DNA from: Erodium maritimum
Lineage: Eukaryota; Streptophyta; Magnoliopsida; Geraniales; Geraniaceae
DNA length: 64,000 nucleotides
NCBI GenBank assembly: GCA_963921825.1
Contig: OY997593.1
Location: 61,798,039 to 61,862,038 of the forward strand
Reading direction: 5' to 3'
Positions 1 through 12,517 of this stretch are shown here, in pieces (position 1 is the stretch's first letter; every line of letters starts with the position of its first letter). The notes under the pieces are model-generated. The model saw nothing but the letters and a program-made list of their open reading frames with translations, ran no database searches and was not told the DNA's origin. Position numbers and translations under genes: made by a program.

Positions 1-1315
1 ACATGCTTTTTGGTTTGACATATGATACCAACGCACCAACGCTTCAACTTTCCTTCTCGACAAGGAATGTTCTTTTAAATTTACTTTTTCTTTTTTGAAA
101 GCGTGAAGTCTGACTATAGTTACATAAAAATACATACAGCGTTGGAGTTCGTATGAATGGGTTTAACCGAACCCATACAAACGAATCCCTCCATAATAAA
201 AGATTTATTAGGGATTTTTGTCTGTTTTTTATTTACTAAAAAGTACAATTTTATTAATTCAGATTTTAACTACAAACGAGTGAACAAAAAAATAATTCTT
301 AGCCTACTAAAGAAGAACAAACATAGAAATACAAGTGTGGGCGACTCTTTTAATACTATAATCATCATAGATGGTATTAAGACGCTATATAGGCAGGAAG
401 GAAAGGTGGGGGTTAGAGAATGAAACTGAAAGTCTAGCTCAAGCGCTCAAGTTTGGACTGCATCAATGGTGGGAGACAAGGCTTCAACCAGTGACCCCTC
501 CCAGAGTCAGTCCTTGAACCTAGAGGGACCTATCATCCCTCCTGGTGGGGCCGCTTTCTAGCCCTCGCTTGATCATCCCGAGGTTCCTCAGCAGAACCCT
601 TCTTCACTCCTCTAGAGTCGGCTTCAGCTCTAATTCCAACTTCAGCTCCAGCTCCAAGTCCAACTCTATCTCTGTGCCCAGGCATGCTAGAAACCCAGGT
701 ACTCAACCACTAAAGAGCTGGTCGGCCACCAAGTTTTTCCAGCCTGGATCGAGATTCCTGGCCTAGACGGTACCCCGAGGTCCTGTACCCTTAGGTATGG
801 TGCTCGAGGATACAATTTGACCCCTTCTGCGAGGCAATGTACCCTTAGGTACGGTGCTCGAGGATATGGGTCCGGTCCTTGGTGATGAGTGTAAATGTGT
901 CATATCTAATTTGACCATTTGCCCATGTATTTTTACCTTGGTTGTGCCTCATTTTTATATTTTTAGCGTTTACTAACAACTACGCAAATCCTCGTTAATC
1001 GTCGACATTTTTTAATTGTTCAAAATATATTCATATTTGGTCTTGTTTTATAGGTCGCAAAAAAGAAAAATATTGGCCCATGAACGAGGCCGATCGGAGC
1101 GCGAACGTAAGGGGAATGAGGAAAAGAAGAAGAGAAGTTAAAAAACAAAAATTTGCTCCAGATCTGGTCAGCTGTTGCGGCATCACATAGTATCAGATGC
1201 ACCCGCGCGGCAGGAGCCTCACGATCTGCTGACCTACGCGAAGACCAAGACGAGTCGTAGATCTCGCGTGCGTTGACTTCCGATCAGTCGTGGGATCTTT
1301 GACCGTGAGATCCAG
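1..1315. other. Intergenic, no gene recognised
   Basis: No reading frame here resembles a known protein. A 28-bp sequence occurs twice with one mismatch (785-812 and 839-866, core CCCTTAGGTA then GGTGCTCGAGGATA), so a small local duplication is present. The last 5 bases (1311-1315, TCCAG) are the left target-site copy of the LTR that follows. Confidence 0.5.
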
Positions 1316-1887
1316 TGTCACGCCCCAAATCCGGTTTTGACCGGACTCGAGACGTGAACTAAAATAACAATTAATAGTAAAGATAAAAGTAAACTTGAAC
1401 GAAATAAATCTCCAATTTTAGTTCCAACAAAAATAACTCCGATAAACATGAGTCAAACGCTCAGCAAGAGAAACAAATTTTAGTACAAAAATGGAGAATA
1501 CGTCTCTACTAAATAACTAAGCCCCGGACTCTCGAGGAGCTCCCGAGCTCTGAGACATCCTCTACACCGACTCATCACCAAAACCTGTAAAGCAGTGAAA
1601 ACAGAGGGGGTGAGCTTTCGCTCAGTAGGAAAAAGTAGTAAAAGGGAAAAGGACTCCCGTTCCGTTACCAGAAATACTCGGCCAGTAACTCTTACTAAAA
1701 AAACTGAGAGCGCAAACAGAAACTGACAGGAACAAATAATATCGATACTAGCACCAAATGAAATAAACAAACGAGCAACAGGACATTATACTGCTAAGAC
1801 CACTACGGTCGTTACTCAGACTCAATACCACATAACATAAGACAAGTACTCAGGAATCCAATCACCACGCACCACTCAATCAATACA

Positions 1888-2275
1888 TCATACCGGAATG
1901 TACCCTCGGTCTAGATGTCTTCCCGGACACACAACATCGGGGTGAAGTAAATACATCGTACCGAAATACCCATCGGTCTAGATGTCTTCCTGGACACACA
2001 GCATCGGGGTGAAACACCACATCATACCGGAATGTCCATCAGTCCAGAGGTCTTCCCGGACAAACAACATCGGGGTGAAACACTACATCATACCGGAATG
2101 TCCATCGGTCTAGATGTCTTCCCGGACACACAGCATTAGGGTGAAACTCTACATCATATCGGAATGTCCATCGATCTAGATGTCTTCCCGGACACACAAC
2201 ATCGGGGTAAAACTCTACATCATACCAGAATATACCCTCGGTCAAGATGTCATGAAACAACAATATAAAGATATC
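1888..2275. repeat. Minisatellite inside solo LTR copy 1
   Basis: About six diverged tandem units of roughly 60-67 bp, each containing an ACCGGAATGT-like segment, a TCTAGATGTCTTCCCGGACA-like segment and a CATCGGGGTGAAA-like segment. The array lies in the middle of the LTR. The other copies of the family have arrays with different unit sequences at a comparable place. Confidence 0.75.
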
Positions 2276-3962
2276 GGACCGACACACACCTCGGTCGGGT
2301 ATCTTCCCGTCACTCGGGGTAAGTCACAACACTCAACACCACACATACCACACTACACCTAATTATCATACTAACGAAGCTTATCGTCACAACTTACCAA
2401 GAACACTGTATCGGTCTATCACTCACCCGATCATATCACAGACAACAATCATATCGCATTTATCTTAATCATTCAATCAATCATATCATGAAACAAACAT
2501 TCATATTGCGTTCATCATAATTCACATGGCTAGATATGATTCTCAACTTAACCAAAAGTATAGTATGCATCGACATTTGAGGACGAACAACCACAATCAA
2601 ACACAACCAACACGCAATCCTAAGGCTCGACATGACCATTCTACAGCACGACAATTCCCATAATTGAAAATGGTTATTCTAGTGAATCACATCCTATATG
2701 CAAACTAAGACTCTTCCGGTTATTATTATCCTACATGCATATTATTAGCATTCCTTAATTAAAAGCGGAAATTTACTACTCTTCCCTACCTCAAATGCTT
2801 TTCAAAGCTCAATCACACAACCGGCGTGTAGTCTCCTCCTCCGAGCTCGAGAACAAAGTCTAGGAACATAAATTAACACTAGATTAAAGACTAAACAAGG
2901 ATGGTTTATGAGGGAAACATCTAAGTTAAAACCCCCAAACATTCGGTTCAAGATAACCTTTCGAATTAAACGAAAAACACCCCAAAAGGACCCAAAAGGC
3001 CAAAACTGGTATGCCACGGTTCGGGTCACGGAGCCGTGAGGCTCCCTGTCACGGATGACGTCACGGACCCGTGGCATGGGCCGTCACGGTCTCCTTCACG
3101 GAGCCGTGACGTCTCCCATCACAGTGCCCGTCACGGATCCGTGACGGCCCAGACCTGCTTCGTCTTTCTTCTTCCTCCAGCCTCCTTTGCACGAAATCAA
3201 CACCCAAAACTCCATTTTTAACCCCTAAAAACTCCAAAAACAGTACCATAAACATCAAAACTCCACTACCCACAATGGGTTTCATCAAAACAACCAAACC
3301 CTCATTGATTTTTTACTTAAATCAACCATCTACTTCTCTAAAAACATCATCTAACAACATAAAGCTCAAAACCTAGCTAGTTCAAGCAATTTCCATGAAA
3401 ACCCATAATCTCAAATTGAATAAAAAGTGGATAGTTAGAGCTTACTTACGTTTATAATGATGAGATGATGAAGATGATTAACCTTTTGAGAAGATTGGGT
3501 GAAGAAATGGCTTGAAATGGGCTTCTTTTCTCTTGCTTCTTCTTCAAGCTTCAATGGAAGCTCTCTCCTTGCTCCTCACTTGTAGAATTCTGCCACACCT
3601 CAAAAATGAGCTGAAAAGTGACCCAAAATGGGTCTTAAACCTAAGTGAAAAGTCCCTAAAATGCTCCCTTGCTCTTATCCTCTCTAGACCAACAAGTGAG
3701 GGTCAAAAGGGTCTTTTTGCCCCCTTTTCTTCCCCTCCAAGCTAACATGGACAAGTTTCCATGTAGGGACCACCTTGTCCTTAATTATTTCTAGCATCTC
3801 TAACTTAATTAAATTTAGTCGATAATTAGTCTCTGTTTGACCAAAAGTTGACTTTTTCACAAGGACAGTCATTTGAAAGGAAACGACCCAACTAAGCTAA
3901 CCGTAATGACGGCTAAGCTTTCTGGGTCCCGGAAAGGTCCCGAATGACTCCCGGAGTCATCG

Positions 3963-3988
3963 GTTGACTTTTTCGGCCGAAAGTCAAC
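3963..3988. repeat. Inverted repeat near the 3' end of LTR copy 1
   Basis: GTTGACTTT (3963-3971) and AAAGTCAAC (3980-3988) are exact reverse complements; the centre also holds the palindrome TTTCGGCCGAAA. The equivalent place in the copy at 30567-33403 has a 10-bp stem with a different loop. Confidence 0.7.
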
Positions 3989-4062
3989 TTTTTCCCAAAT
4001 TTACCGGTTCGACCGGGATTGACCGGGGGCGGTTCTTACATCCAGCGTGTGTCATGCCCGGA

Positions 4063-5740
4063 TGTCACGCCCCAAATCCGGTCTTGGCCAGACTCGAGAC
4101 GTGACCTGAAACAAACGAGGTAAAAGTAGTACAATTGAAATAAATTCTTTTAAAGCTGAGAACGAGTCCAAAGTATTCCGCAATAATTCAATCTAAACTT
4201 CAAATCTAGAGTCAAAACTTGGTAAGTGAAAAAAAGTAAATGAAGATCAACAATGTGGACCAACACATCTCTAATATAACTCTCAAGACATTCGGAAGCC
4301 CCCGAGCCTCGAATTTCCCAGATCCCAAGCACACCTGTACACACAATAAATAAATAAATAGGGATGAGCTTACGCTCAGTAGGGAAAATCGTAAATAACT
4401 TTAGTCTCCGAATTTAATAGTAAAGCTGCTTTAAATCAATGTCACAAAAGTATTTAAAACCCTAAGACCAAAAGGTATAATGAACGAATAAGAAGCAACA
4501 ATAACAATAACGCGTTCTCGAGGATAACGATGAGCTCTCAAAGAATAAACAGAGAACGTTAAACTAACAAAGAAAATTGACACAACGGGAACGAGTAAAT
4601 CCTATAAATCAATGAAAGGTTACAGGATCCGGATAATGAAATAGTATCGCTTCTTCCAAGCTAACGGTAACTTAAAAGAAGTTCATAATAAATGCTTTAA
4701 CGGATCAATAAGAGTAAAATGGGAGTATTTAATCTCATGCCGACCACTCGCTTTCTCAAGCCTCCGATCCATGGATAGATTCTGGGATCACCTCGGTTCC
4801 CATAATTCCGATCCACCAGAGTATCCATGTCATATCAGATTTTCCCTCGGTCCAGAGGAGACGCATAACGTCACAAAGACGTATAACGTCGCGAATACCA
4901 GAAACATCCTTAGGAGGACGCATATCATCGGTATTCTCGGAAACGTATCCAAAGAACCATATGTCCTAGGGAACCAAGGTAGTGCTCCCGTAGGACGCAT
5001 ACACTTGGGTGAAACCATAGTAACCATCTCTCACGGAGTAATCCATCCAACTGCCCCGTAGATCCAATAATCAATGCCTTCCGGCTCCAATCATTCCCGT
5101 AAACCATTCCCACACCGGACTCCTCAACAGTGTGGGTACCATTAATCATTTCTCTTCCTACACCGGACTCCTCAACGGTGTAGGTACCATCGCGTATCCA
5201 CAATAATCATTATCTCTCCCTACACCGGACTCCTCAACGGTGTAGGTCCAATAACCAAAGCCTCGTAGGGTAAACCATTATCTGCACCGGAATCCTCCAC
5301 GGTGTATATCCAATAACCAATGCCCCGTAGGGTAAGCCGCTCCCCACACCGGAATCCTCAACGGTGTGGGTACCATACCAATTCACCATTAATCCTTCTC
5401 GTAAAACTATCCCCGCACCGGAATCCTCAACGGTGTGGGTATCATAACCAGTATCCCGCATAATCTATCAGACAAAGCCCCGCAGGGTCCACAATCAATC
5501 ATAGAAATACACACGTTCATCAATACACACCACACGGGATTCATACCCATAATTACACTTACCATCACTTACCACTTGCTCTCCACCGGCCAATCGATCC
5601 TCTAATAAAACTCTGATGAGACGCTCGAGTGGTCACAACTCCGTTCTTCACAATCCAGCGTGATCTTCGTTCTTCTAGCTCGGGTCCAAACCCTTGCCTT
5701 CGGGCGAAGTCCCGTCTAGGTTTGACAAAGAAAAAGTCCA
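4063..5740 (+). mobile_element. 5' part of a second LTR of the same family (copy 2)
   Basis: Starts TGTCACGCCCCAAATCCGG, nearly identical to copy 1, and keeps the early stem-loop and the CTCAGTAGG-type sequence after it. A middle minisatellite follows (5107-5445). The terminal GGTTCTTACA signature was not found downstream, so the copy is truncated, diverged or nested; the end given here is only where resemblance to the family fades. It starts 18 bp after the TSD of copy 1. Confidence 0.6.
5107..5445. repeat. Hairpin-forming minisatellite in LTR copy 2
   Basis: Six tandem units about 50-70 bp apart, each with a YRCACCGGA(C/A)TCCTCAACGGTGTRG-like core whose ends are inverted repeats (CACACCG with CGGTGTG). 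Units beginning TACACCG end CGGTGTA, so the outer base pair changes on both sides together. Other parts of the unit vary. Confidence 0.8.
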
Positions 5741-7795
5741 ATCAATACTGATAAAAGCCCAAAGGTCCGCTGATTTAGCCAAATTTGCCCTTTAATTTCT
5801 CACCTTGAATTGATTTAAATCAGTTAATTAAATCTGATTTTAAAATATTTTTCTTTGAAACCGGGTTGACCCGGATTCGAACCCAAACCCGGTCCAGACC
5901 CGGTTCTAGACCCGGTCTCTTGTCATGGGCCTGGCCCAACGTGAGGCCCGAGACCTGGCCCGAGTTCTGGCCAAGGCCTAAGCTCTGCTGGCCCAAACCG
6001 TCTTTGGCCCAAGGCCCGTCGTGGTCCAGCCGGACAAGTTCACGTCCGGTGATAATTCCGGCTGGCCGTGGCGGCGACCGGCGTCGGAGAAGGTCGGGAA
6101 GCACGCAGAGAAGGTCGGAAAAGGCGTCAGCACCTCGGCGTGCCCACGATGGCGACGGACACGCGGTTCAATACCACTCCGACTCCAGATCTAGAGAGGG
6201 AAGGAGTGGTCGCCGGCGTGGGAGCTTCCGGCCAGCCTCGCTCCCGTCCGAGCTCAACCACGGTCCTGCCAGAGGTTTCCGAAGGTGGCTGTCGGAGAAG
6301 AATGATGGGACGAAGCGGGTACGAACCGTGCTTCGATTTCAGTCGCCGGCGTTGCGCGGGTAGTAGCCGGAGAAGCGAGTCAGGCCGAGACGATTCGAGG
6401 CGGTGACGTCTCTTTTCCGGCCCGGCGCGGTTCGGTTCTTGAACGGAGGGGAGATGCACGGCGAGGGGCGATTCTGGTGCGAGCAGAGAAGGAGGACGAG
6501 AGGTGAACGCGAAAATGGTCTGGATCTGGTTCGCGTGAGGGAGAGAGGCGTGAGGGGAAGTTCCTCGAATTTCGTGCGTGCAAAAAAGGGAGAAGGAGCG
6601 TCGTCTGTTAGGGTTTTCATGTGAGGCTTGGGCTTCTAGCTCACAGGCCTGGTTCGTGCGGTTCACTGGGCTTGGTCTTCAGACCGGTCCAGTCCAGCCT
6701 AAATGCCCAAAAGCCTTCTTCCTTTTTTTTTTATTCGAACCACTAATCGGCTCGCTCTCCAACTCGACGACGTCTCCTACGATAAATTATCGAAATGAAA
6801 ACTCAAGTCTTTACACCGGTTGCACGCAAAGGCCAATGCTTCTACTCGCGCTCCTCAGCTCCTTCTCCGCATGATTCCGAAGCAGTTTCAATTCCAATCT
6901 TCATTCTGTGCCGTAGCTTATAAATATAGGATAGATATTTAATTTCATATCAGAATTTTACCAATAGAAATTAAATTTCGCCTTATTTTATTTTTCTCTT
7001 CTCTTTTCTCTCTTGTTCTTCATATTTGAGAGCAAATCTACTACCAAAGGCCATAACTAAGACGATCCAAGGAGGTTTCAAGCATCCATGAGCCTCCCAC
7101 CATCTCCAACTTCTCTATTTGCATGTGTTGAAGCTTTGGAGAGTTGGAGATGGTGGGTTCACAAGTTAGAGGAGTTTTCGATTGGGTTTCTCAACCCAAT
7201 CTCAATTCTAATCTCTACTTTTTGCTATTTTGTTGTAAAGCTCTGGTTTTTTTTGTATGCTGGAGTAGGATTTGGATTCCATGACCTTGGATTCCAATAT
7301 TTGGTCATGGGTGGTGTATAAATGTTGATTTCCTTTAAATTGATGCATGAGTTTATGGTTAATTTGATGTTGATGGTGTTTATGGCATGATTTGGGGTTT
7401 TTGAGCTTAATTAGCATCAAATTATTTGTATTCATCTATATTTAAGCTACTCGATGTTTACGCATGATTTCCGTGCTTTGTGTTCGATTTGTTATGTTTT
7501 TAACCCGATTTCATGTGCTATCTATTTCATCTCTCGGGTGTATATCAAGTTCTAGGCTAGAGTTCGTCAAAATGAAAACTTTGTCCATTTAATGAACTTA
7601 TTTAGGATTTCCGACATTTTTTATGTCTTGATTTCCTATTGACCAGATAGGAATATACTAGGACATGTTTTCTCGATTTTCTTGTGTGTTTCAAGTCGAC
7701 CGAATGATTTGGGTATTTTCCCCCTTATTATTGTGTGCGCTACGTAGATTGATGTTTGGAGCGATCCATGATTCGATCTAGTATGAGACGAGATT
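5741..7795. other. Unclassified repeat-like sequence with hairpins
   Basis: 5860-6700 is GC-rich and open in several frames on both strands with no recognisable domain. From 6720 it becomes AT-rich and resembles a retrotransposon leader. Three stem-loops follow in 230 bp: a 16-bp stem (7096-7111 with 7142-7157), an 8-bp stem with a TCTC loop (7181-7188 with 7193-7200), and an 8-bp stem (7279-7286 with 7303-7310). I see no host gene. Confidence 0.45.
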
Positions 7796-7799
7796 TCAG

Positions 7800-8370
7800 T
7801 AGTATAGAATTTACTTACGCTTGTGTATTACCAGAGTTTCGTGATTCGTTACTCTATTTAGTTCAATTTTATTACCGAAATCATCTTGATCGGAGGTGTT
7901 TGATTTTCGAGAAGTGAACTAGGCATAGCTAAGCAGAGTTGTTTATTTATTTAGAGTTTACTTACGCTTGTGTATTACTAGAGTTTTGTGATTTGTTACT
8001 CTACGTAATCCTACTTGATTACCGAACACATCTTGATCAGTGGTGTTCGGTTTTCAAGATGTGAACTAGGCGTAGCTAAGTAAATTCGTTTATTGATTTA
8101 GAGTTTACTTACGCTTTTGTATTACCAGAGCTTCGTGATTCGTTGCTCTATTTAGTTCTCCTTGATGATTGATTTATTCGGTCGTCAAGTTGATTGAACT
8201 ATGCATAGCTAAGTAGATTCGATAACTTATTTGGAGTCCTCTCATGCTTGTGTAGTACCATATTATCGTGTTTCGATACTCTATTTAGTTTTACTTTATT
8301 TTCAGTGTTTGTCTTGCTAATGGCATTTGAAAATTAAGAAGTGAACTAGGCATAGCTGAGTCGATTCACC
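7800..8370. repeat. 147-bp tandem repeat array, about four copies
   Basis: The marker TTACTTACGC recurs at 7811, 7958 and 8105, exactly 147 bp apart, and a diverged fourth unit follows about 133 bp later (near 8234). Each unit also carries a GTATTACCAGAG-like, a CTCTATTTAG-like and a GTGAACTAGGCATAGCTAAG-like segment. No coding content. It may be part of a retrotransposon leader or LTR. Confidence 0.85.
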
Positions 8371-9924
8371 GAATGGTGTAGCTATCTCTACTTTTAGTAG
8401 TTGGTAGCGAGAGTGGCATGCATTATTGTCGTTATCTTTATTCAAGGATTGATCGAGTTTCGCTCAAGATCATGGAACTACACTCTATTTTATTACTTTA
8501 TGATGATTGGTGGTTCGCATATCGTTCCGGACAATAGTCTTGTGCCCTCTCCCCGTGACTAGTATGTGGTTAATTTCATGATACCACATACATGAGAACT
8601 TAAGTGTTCTAAGACCATAAGGAAATCATTATTTTATTTCACCTTCGTTAACCAAACCATGCGTTAATTGGAAATTGTGTTTACTTGTACATGTGACCGA
8701 CTCCTTGCGTGAATCAAAAGCTATGTGTCTTAGGTGGTAGCGTGTACATATTTACCGTTATGTCTAGATTCAAAACAACACATATACATTTCTGTTCTTT
8801 ATTTTCCCTTTCGAGGACGTGGAAGTGACAGCCCACGTCCCTAGGTTATAGCAAAATCCGAGACAGATTTATGCTCCAAAAAGATCTTGTCGAGCACAGA
8901 TGACAACGACATTGATGAGTGTACTATGAATATTATCTCTAGAAATTTTGATTTTTCTTATCCAAGTATTTGAAATCATTTGTTTTTTTACTAAAAAGTA
9001 CTCATATATTATTTAAATAAAATTAAAAGAGTTATTACACGGTGTCGAGTCCCGAAGGTCTTTCTACACATAATTCTAAGACAGGTGAAGCGACATATGT
9101 GGTTTTTTTTGAGGTGCCATAAAGGCTAACTGAAATAAAAATTAAACTACGAAGAAACTGATGATTGTTGCTCAAGGTATTGCCTCGCTGCTGCATACTC
9201 TATAGACCGAACCTGTTGTCATCAGTTTCAAATGGAGTCATTGACCCTGCAAAGACGAAATTAGAAAAAATAAAACAGACCCAATTGATAAGACAGATCC
9301 ATAATCGAGAGAGGGGTCGAGGCGGACGCGGTGGTGGAGGCCAGGGAGGAGGACGCGTCGATGGCGTCAGAGACGGCGGTGGCGGCATCAGATACTTCAG
9401 TGGCAGTATTAGAGACAGCGACTCCGTCATCATAGACGGCGACGACCGCTTCAGAGACGTTGGCGAGATCGCGGGGCTCTGAGGCGGTGAGGTCCATTGA
9501 CGCCGAGGTGAGTCAAACGACAACCATCAGAATTACAAAGAGGGGACCGAACAAGATTGTGAGACGTTTCGTTAGTGACGTGAGGGATCCAAAATCACGG
9601 TGGCTAGAGGCGGTTCGAAAGGAACCCTAACAAGAAAAACTCTCACAAAACCTATAAGAGAGGTGTAAGGGAGAGGATGTATAGAAAATATGAGCATAAC
9701 CATGGCCATGGCCATGACATTGTCTTCGTACGACGACTATCTCAAAAAAAAAACCTAACAAAGCATTTTTACTTGAATTAATCTGTTTTAATAAATATAT
9801 ACAATATATATAATGTTTTTGACGATTCTGATTTTTGTTATCTTTTTATTATTATTATTTACTAACAATTTGAAAATTGGAATAATAAATTATTTGAAGA
9901 CATTTGTTTTAATCAATACATGTT
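8371..9924. other. Intergenic or repeat remnant, possible short exon remnant
   Basis: 8400-8900 looks like non-coding retroelement sequence. Between 9230 and 9500 on the minus strand there is a GC-rich frame starting ATGGACCTCACC (near 9497) that runs about 66 residues, rich in Ala, Ser, Thr and Val, with a possible short intron ending TTTGCAG. I recognise no domain and the opposite strand is equally open, so I do not call a gene. Confidence 0.35.
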
Positions 9925-9941
9925 ATATTAAGATTGATAAT

Positions 9942-12339
9942 GCAGCGCCTCCTTATTCTCTCTGCTAGGGTTTACAAGCTAGGGTTTACAAAAGGGTTAG
10001 GTGTTTTGCGATTTTATGCATCAATCTTCCATGGAATTCACGGGTATGGAGGGAGATGGAGAGCATGCCGGTGACGGGTACGTCCATTGGGGACCTGTTT
10101 TGCTGGAGGAAAGTGTTGTGGCTGTCGAGTCCGAAGTCGGCACGGAACAATCGGACATCGAACCGATGGAGGAGCTGCAGACGACATCTGCGCTGGAGCC
10201 GCTGGTGGCGACGGTGACGGAGGGGACGGACTTGCAGAAGTCGACGGGATCGCAGGAGGAGCCCGTGTTTTCGGAGGAGCAGTGGACGCCGAGGACAGGA
10301 GGGGCACCGGTCGTGTGCTTCTCGGCCTGGGAGGAACCGGGATGGGTCCCGGGAGGTAGGATCCGATCGGGGCCTGCATGCCTCCGCCGCACGCCGGCGA
10401 GGGGACCTCGGCCAAGGAAGACGGGAGCAAGTCGGGGCGCTGCTGCTGGTGTCCCGTTGTTGGCGTCGATGGGTGAGCAGTCCACGCCGATCTCGATATC
10501 TTCGGGATCGGCCATGACACCGGTGGACGCGCCGAAAGTGACACCGGCCGAGGTTGATTGGCGCCGAAGGAAGGGGAAGGGCGTGGTAACTGAGGAGCCG
10601 GGTAGGGTTGAACGTCCGCTGGAGCCGGGTCGCGGTTTCACGGGCGATGCCCGTTGGGCGGCCACATTGGGTCGTAAGTCGGTATGGGCCCAGGGAGAAG
10701 GCGGGGATGTGGCTCGTTGGGCCTCGAGGTTTGGGGCGGGCCGTACAAATGTGGAGGGTGGCTTGGGAGTGGGAGCCGGGGTCGGGCAGCACAATGGAGG
10801 TAACATACGTCCGACCCAAGCAGGAAAGTCGTACCCGACTGAGGACCCCTACCCGGGGGGAAGTCGACCTGAGGGAGGAGCCATGGGACAGCTGGACTCT
10901 CAAATGGGTGCTATGAGGATCAAGGAGGTGGTGGTGCATGTCCAAGAGGTAACAGGACGGGGAAATATGTATCGTTTCGCTTTAGCAGCGAAGGTCCAGT
11001 CTACCAAGAAGATTTATTGGAAGTCGGTGGTGGCACGGTTGGAGGATATCTGGGGAATGAAAGTTGAGGCTAAACCCTTGGAGGGAGGTCTTGTGGATTT
11101 TTTTCTTCAGGTCTACGAAGGAAAGGGAACGAGTATTGGTGGGCGAACCCTGGTCCTTTTGGGACTCTTTGGTCTTGTTCACTGACATACGGCCCACATG
11201 CATGTATCGGAGCTGCAATTTCACCACTTCTCGGTGTGGGCGCGGGTTTCAAATTTGCCGGTGGGGCATGGACGAGGGATGTGGGCTTCAGGATTGGGAA
11301 CACGCTGGGTGTGTGTCAAGGGGTAGATGTAGACAAGAAGGGTCTCTGCTGGGGAGACTTTATGAAGGTCAGAATCAGGGCCGACATTCGGATTCCATTA
11401 CAAAGTCAACTCTGGTTCCGTTTGTCGGTGTCTCAGGTACGAACTCGTCTTTATATCTCGTACGAACACTTACCTAAACACTGTTTTGGGTGTTGCTGCG
11501 CGGGACACCTATTCGCGGTCTGTCCGGTCGTGGGGGGCCTCCGGGGAGTCTCGTTGAAGGCACCATGGGACCCGAGGTCGGAGCTAGAAAAGGCCAAAAA
11601 TGGGAAACCTATCCCGGGGACAAATTGGACTTACCTGAGTGGGTCAGGGATAGGAGATCGGTTTAAGGGGACTCCTCGGACTCCCCCGAGGCGTGAGGAT
11701 ATGGGGCGCTGGGGTCAGTAGGAGGCAGAGGGAGAAGATGAGCCCGTAGGCTGGCTGTCGCGGGAAGCGACGCCGACCCTATCGGGAAACAAGAGGGCTG
11801 GGCGAGATGTGGACTCACCAGGGGACGAAGAATCAGCGGCGTCAAACGGGGCGTCTTCGGCAGCGGCGGGGGGCTTCAAGCACCCTCGCCTCCAGGAATG
11901 AGTGCTGGGATGGCCAGGGAGAGGTTGATCGACTGCACCTCCTCCCTGGTGTATAGGTGGCAAGGGTACCACCAACAGTCGGTAAGTTACTTCCTTACCA
12001 CTTCGGAGTCAGCAATCCCGCGTTCAGGAGCCCTACCATTATCAATCAAGGGAGGACGACGCACGCTGACTTACCGGGGGAGTAATCGGTCCACCACTGG
12101 TTGTTTATCCTCTGATCTGCTCGGTCAGTATCTTATGGTTGTAGTATACTGTATCGGTATCCTTGGACGCTACCGCAGTCCCACCCCTCCGACCGCCCCG
12201 ATGTCAAAGAGCAAAATTTATTTTCCTGCTTATGTCGTTATTGTTATGTTAGTTTGGTTTCCATGTACAGTGCCTCGAGTTTCTGTAGGCACCAATATGC
12301 TTTTACATTAATAATATTGTCATTTCTATCCAAAGAAAA
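9942..12339 (+). mobile_element. Non-LTR element A, ORF1-only, about 2.4 kb
   Basis: Flanked by a 17-bp direct repeat with one mismatch: ATATTAAGATTGATAAT (9925-9941) and ATATTGAGATTGATAAT (12340-12356). The 3' end is A-rich (CCAAAGAAAAA). It holds an ORF1-like region but no endonuclease or reverse transcriptase. TSD length and an A-rich tail fit target-primed reverse transcription by a LINE machinery acting in trans. Element B lies tail-to-tail 178 bp away in the opposite orientation. Confidence 0.8.
10016..11901 (+). pseudogene. Frameshifted ORF1-like (gag-like) protein of element A
   Basis: The frame opens at ATG 10016 and runs to 11185, but similarity to the element B protein shows at least two frameshifts between about 11100 and 11240 before the frame resumes to a TGA at 11899-11901. 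In order: an acidic, Pro-rich N-terminus; a basic WRRRKGK motif (about 10560); a DUF4283-type region (about 10900-11400, ending IRADIRIPL); a zinc knuckle HCFGCCCAGHLFAVC of CX2CX4HX4C type (about 11480-11525); a charged tail ending AAAGGFKHPRLQE. In plant L1-type LINEs such proteins bind RNA. Now a pseudogene of about 630 codons. Confidence 0.7.
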
Positions 12340-12517
12340 ATATTGAGATTGATAATTGTATCACTTTTTCATGATCAATTCAAGAATCAATTTGTTTTTT
12401 TTGTGTGCTTGTTTTTCTTTTATCATGGGTAACTAAATCTTCACAATGGTGACGTAAAGATTAAAGATGATGATTAATGTAACATCAATTATGATTTGTT
12501 TTTAAATCCAAACTAGA

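Larger units (their letters stand above)
1316..4040 (+). mobile_element. Solo LTR, copy 1 of a large-LTR retrotransposon family
   Basis: The 2725-bp segment begins TGTCACGCCCC and ends GGTTCTTACA, the TG...CA ends of an LTR, and is bracketed by the perfect 5-bp direct repeat TCCAG (1311-1315 and 4041-4045). No gag, protease, integrase or reverse transcriptase frame lies inside. Two other copies in the window (from 4063, and 30567-33403) share the start, an early hairpin and, for the complete copy, the 3' end. This is what recombination between two LTRs leaves behind. The lineage (probably Ty3/gypsy, judging from the long LTR) is inference. The orientation assumes that the TGTCACGCC end is the 5' end. 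Confidence 0.85.

Noticed and set aside
5868-5920. tRNA-like sequence (GGATTCGAACCC)
   Set aside because: The T-arm-like motif has no acceptor, D or anticodon arms around it.
5866-6666. Several overlapping frames of 90-180 residues on both strands
   Set aside because: The region is GC-rich and open in most frames; composition is Arg/Pro-rich with no recognisable family.
9200-9523. Minus-strand Pro-rich frame and an overlapping Ala/Ser/Thr-rich frame
   Set aside because: Both come from a simple GC-rich repeat-like stretch; opposite strands are equally open and no homology is recognised.
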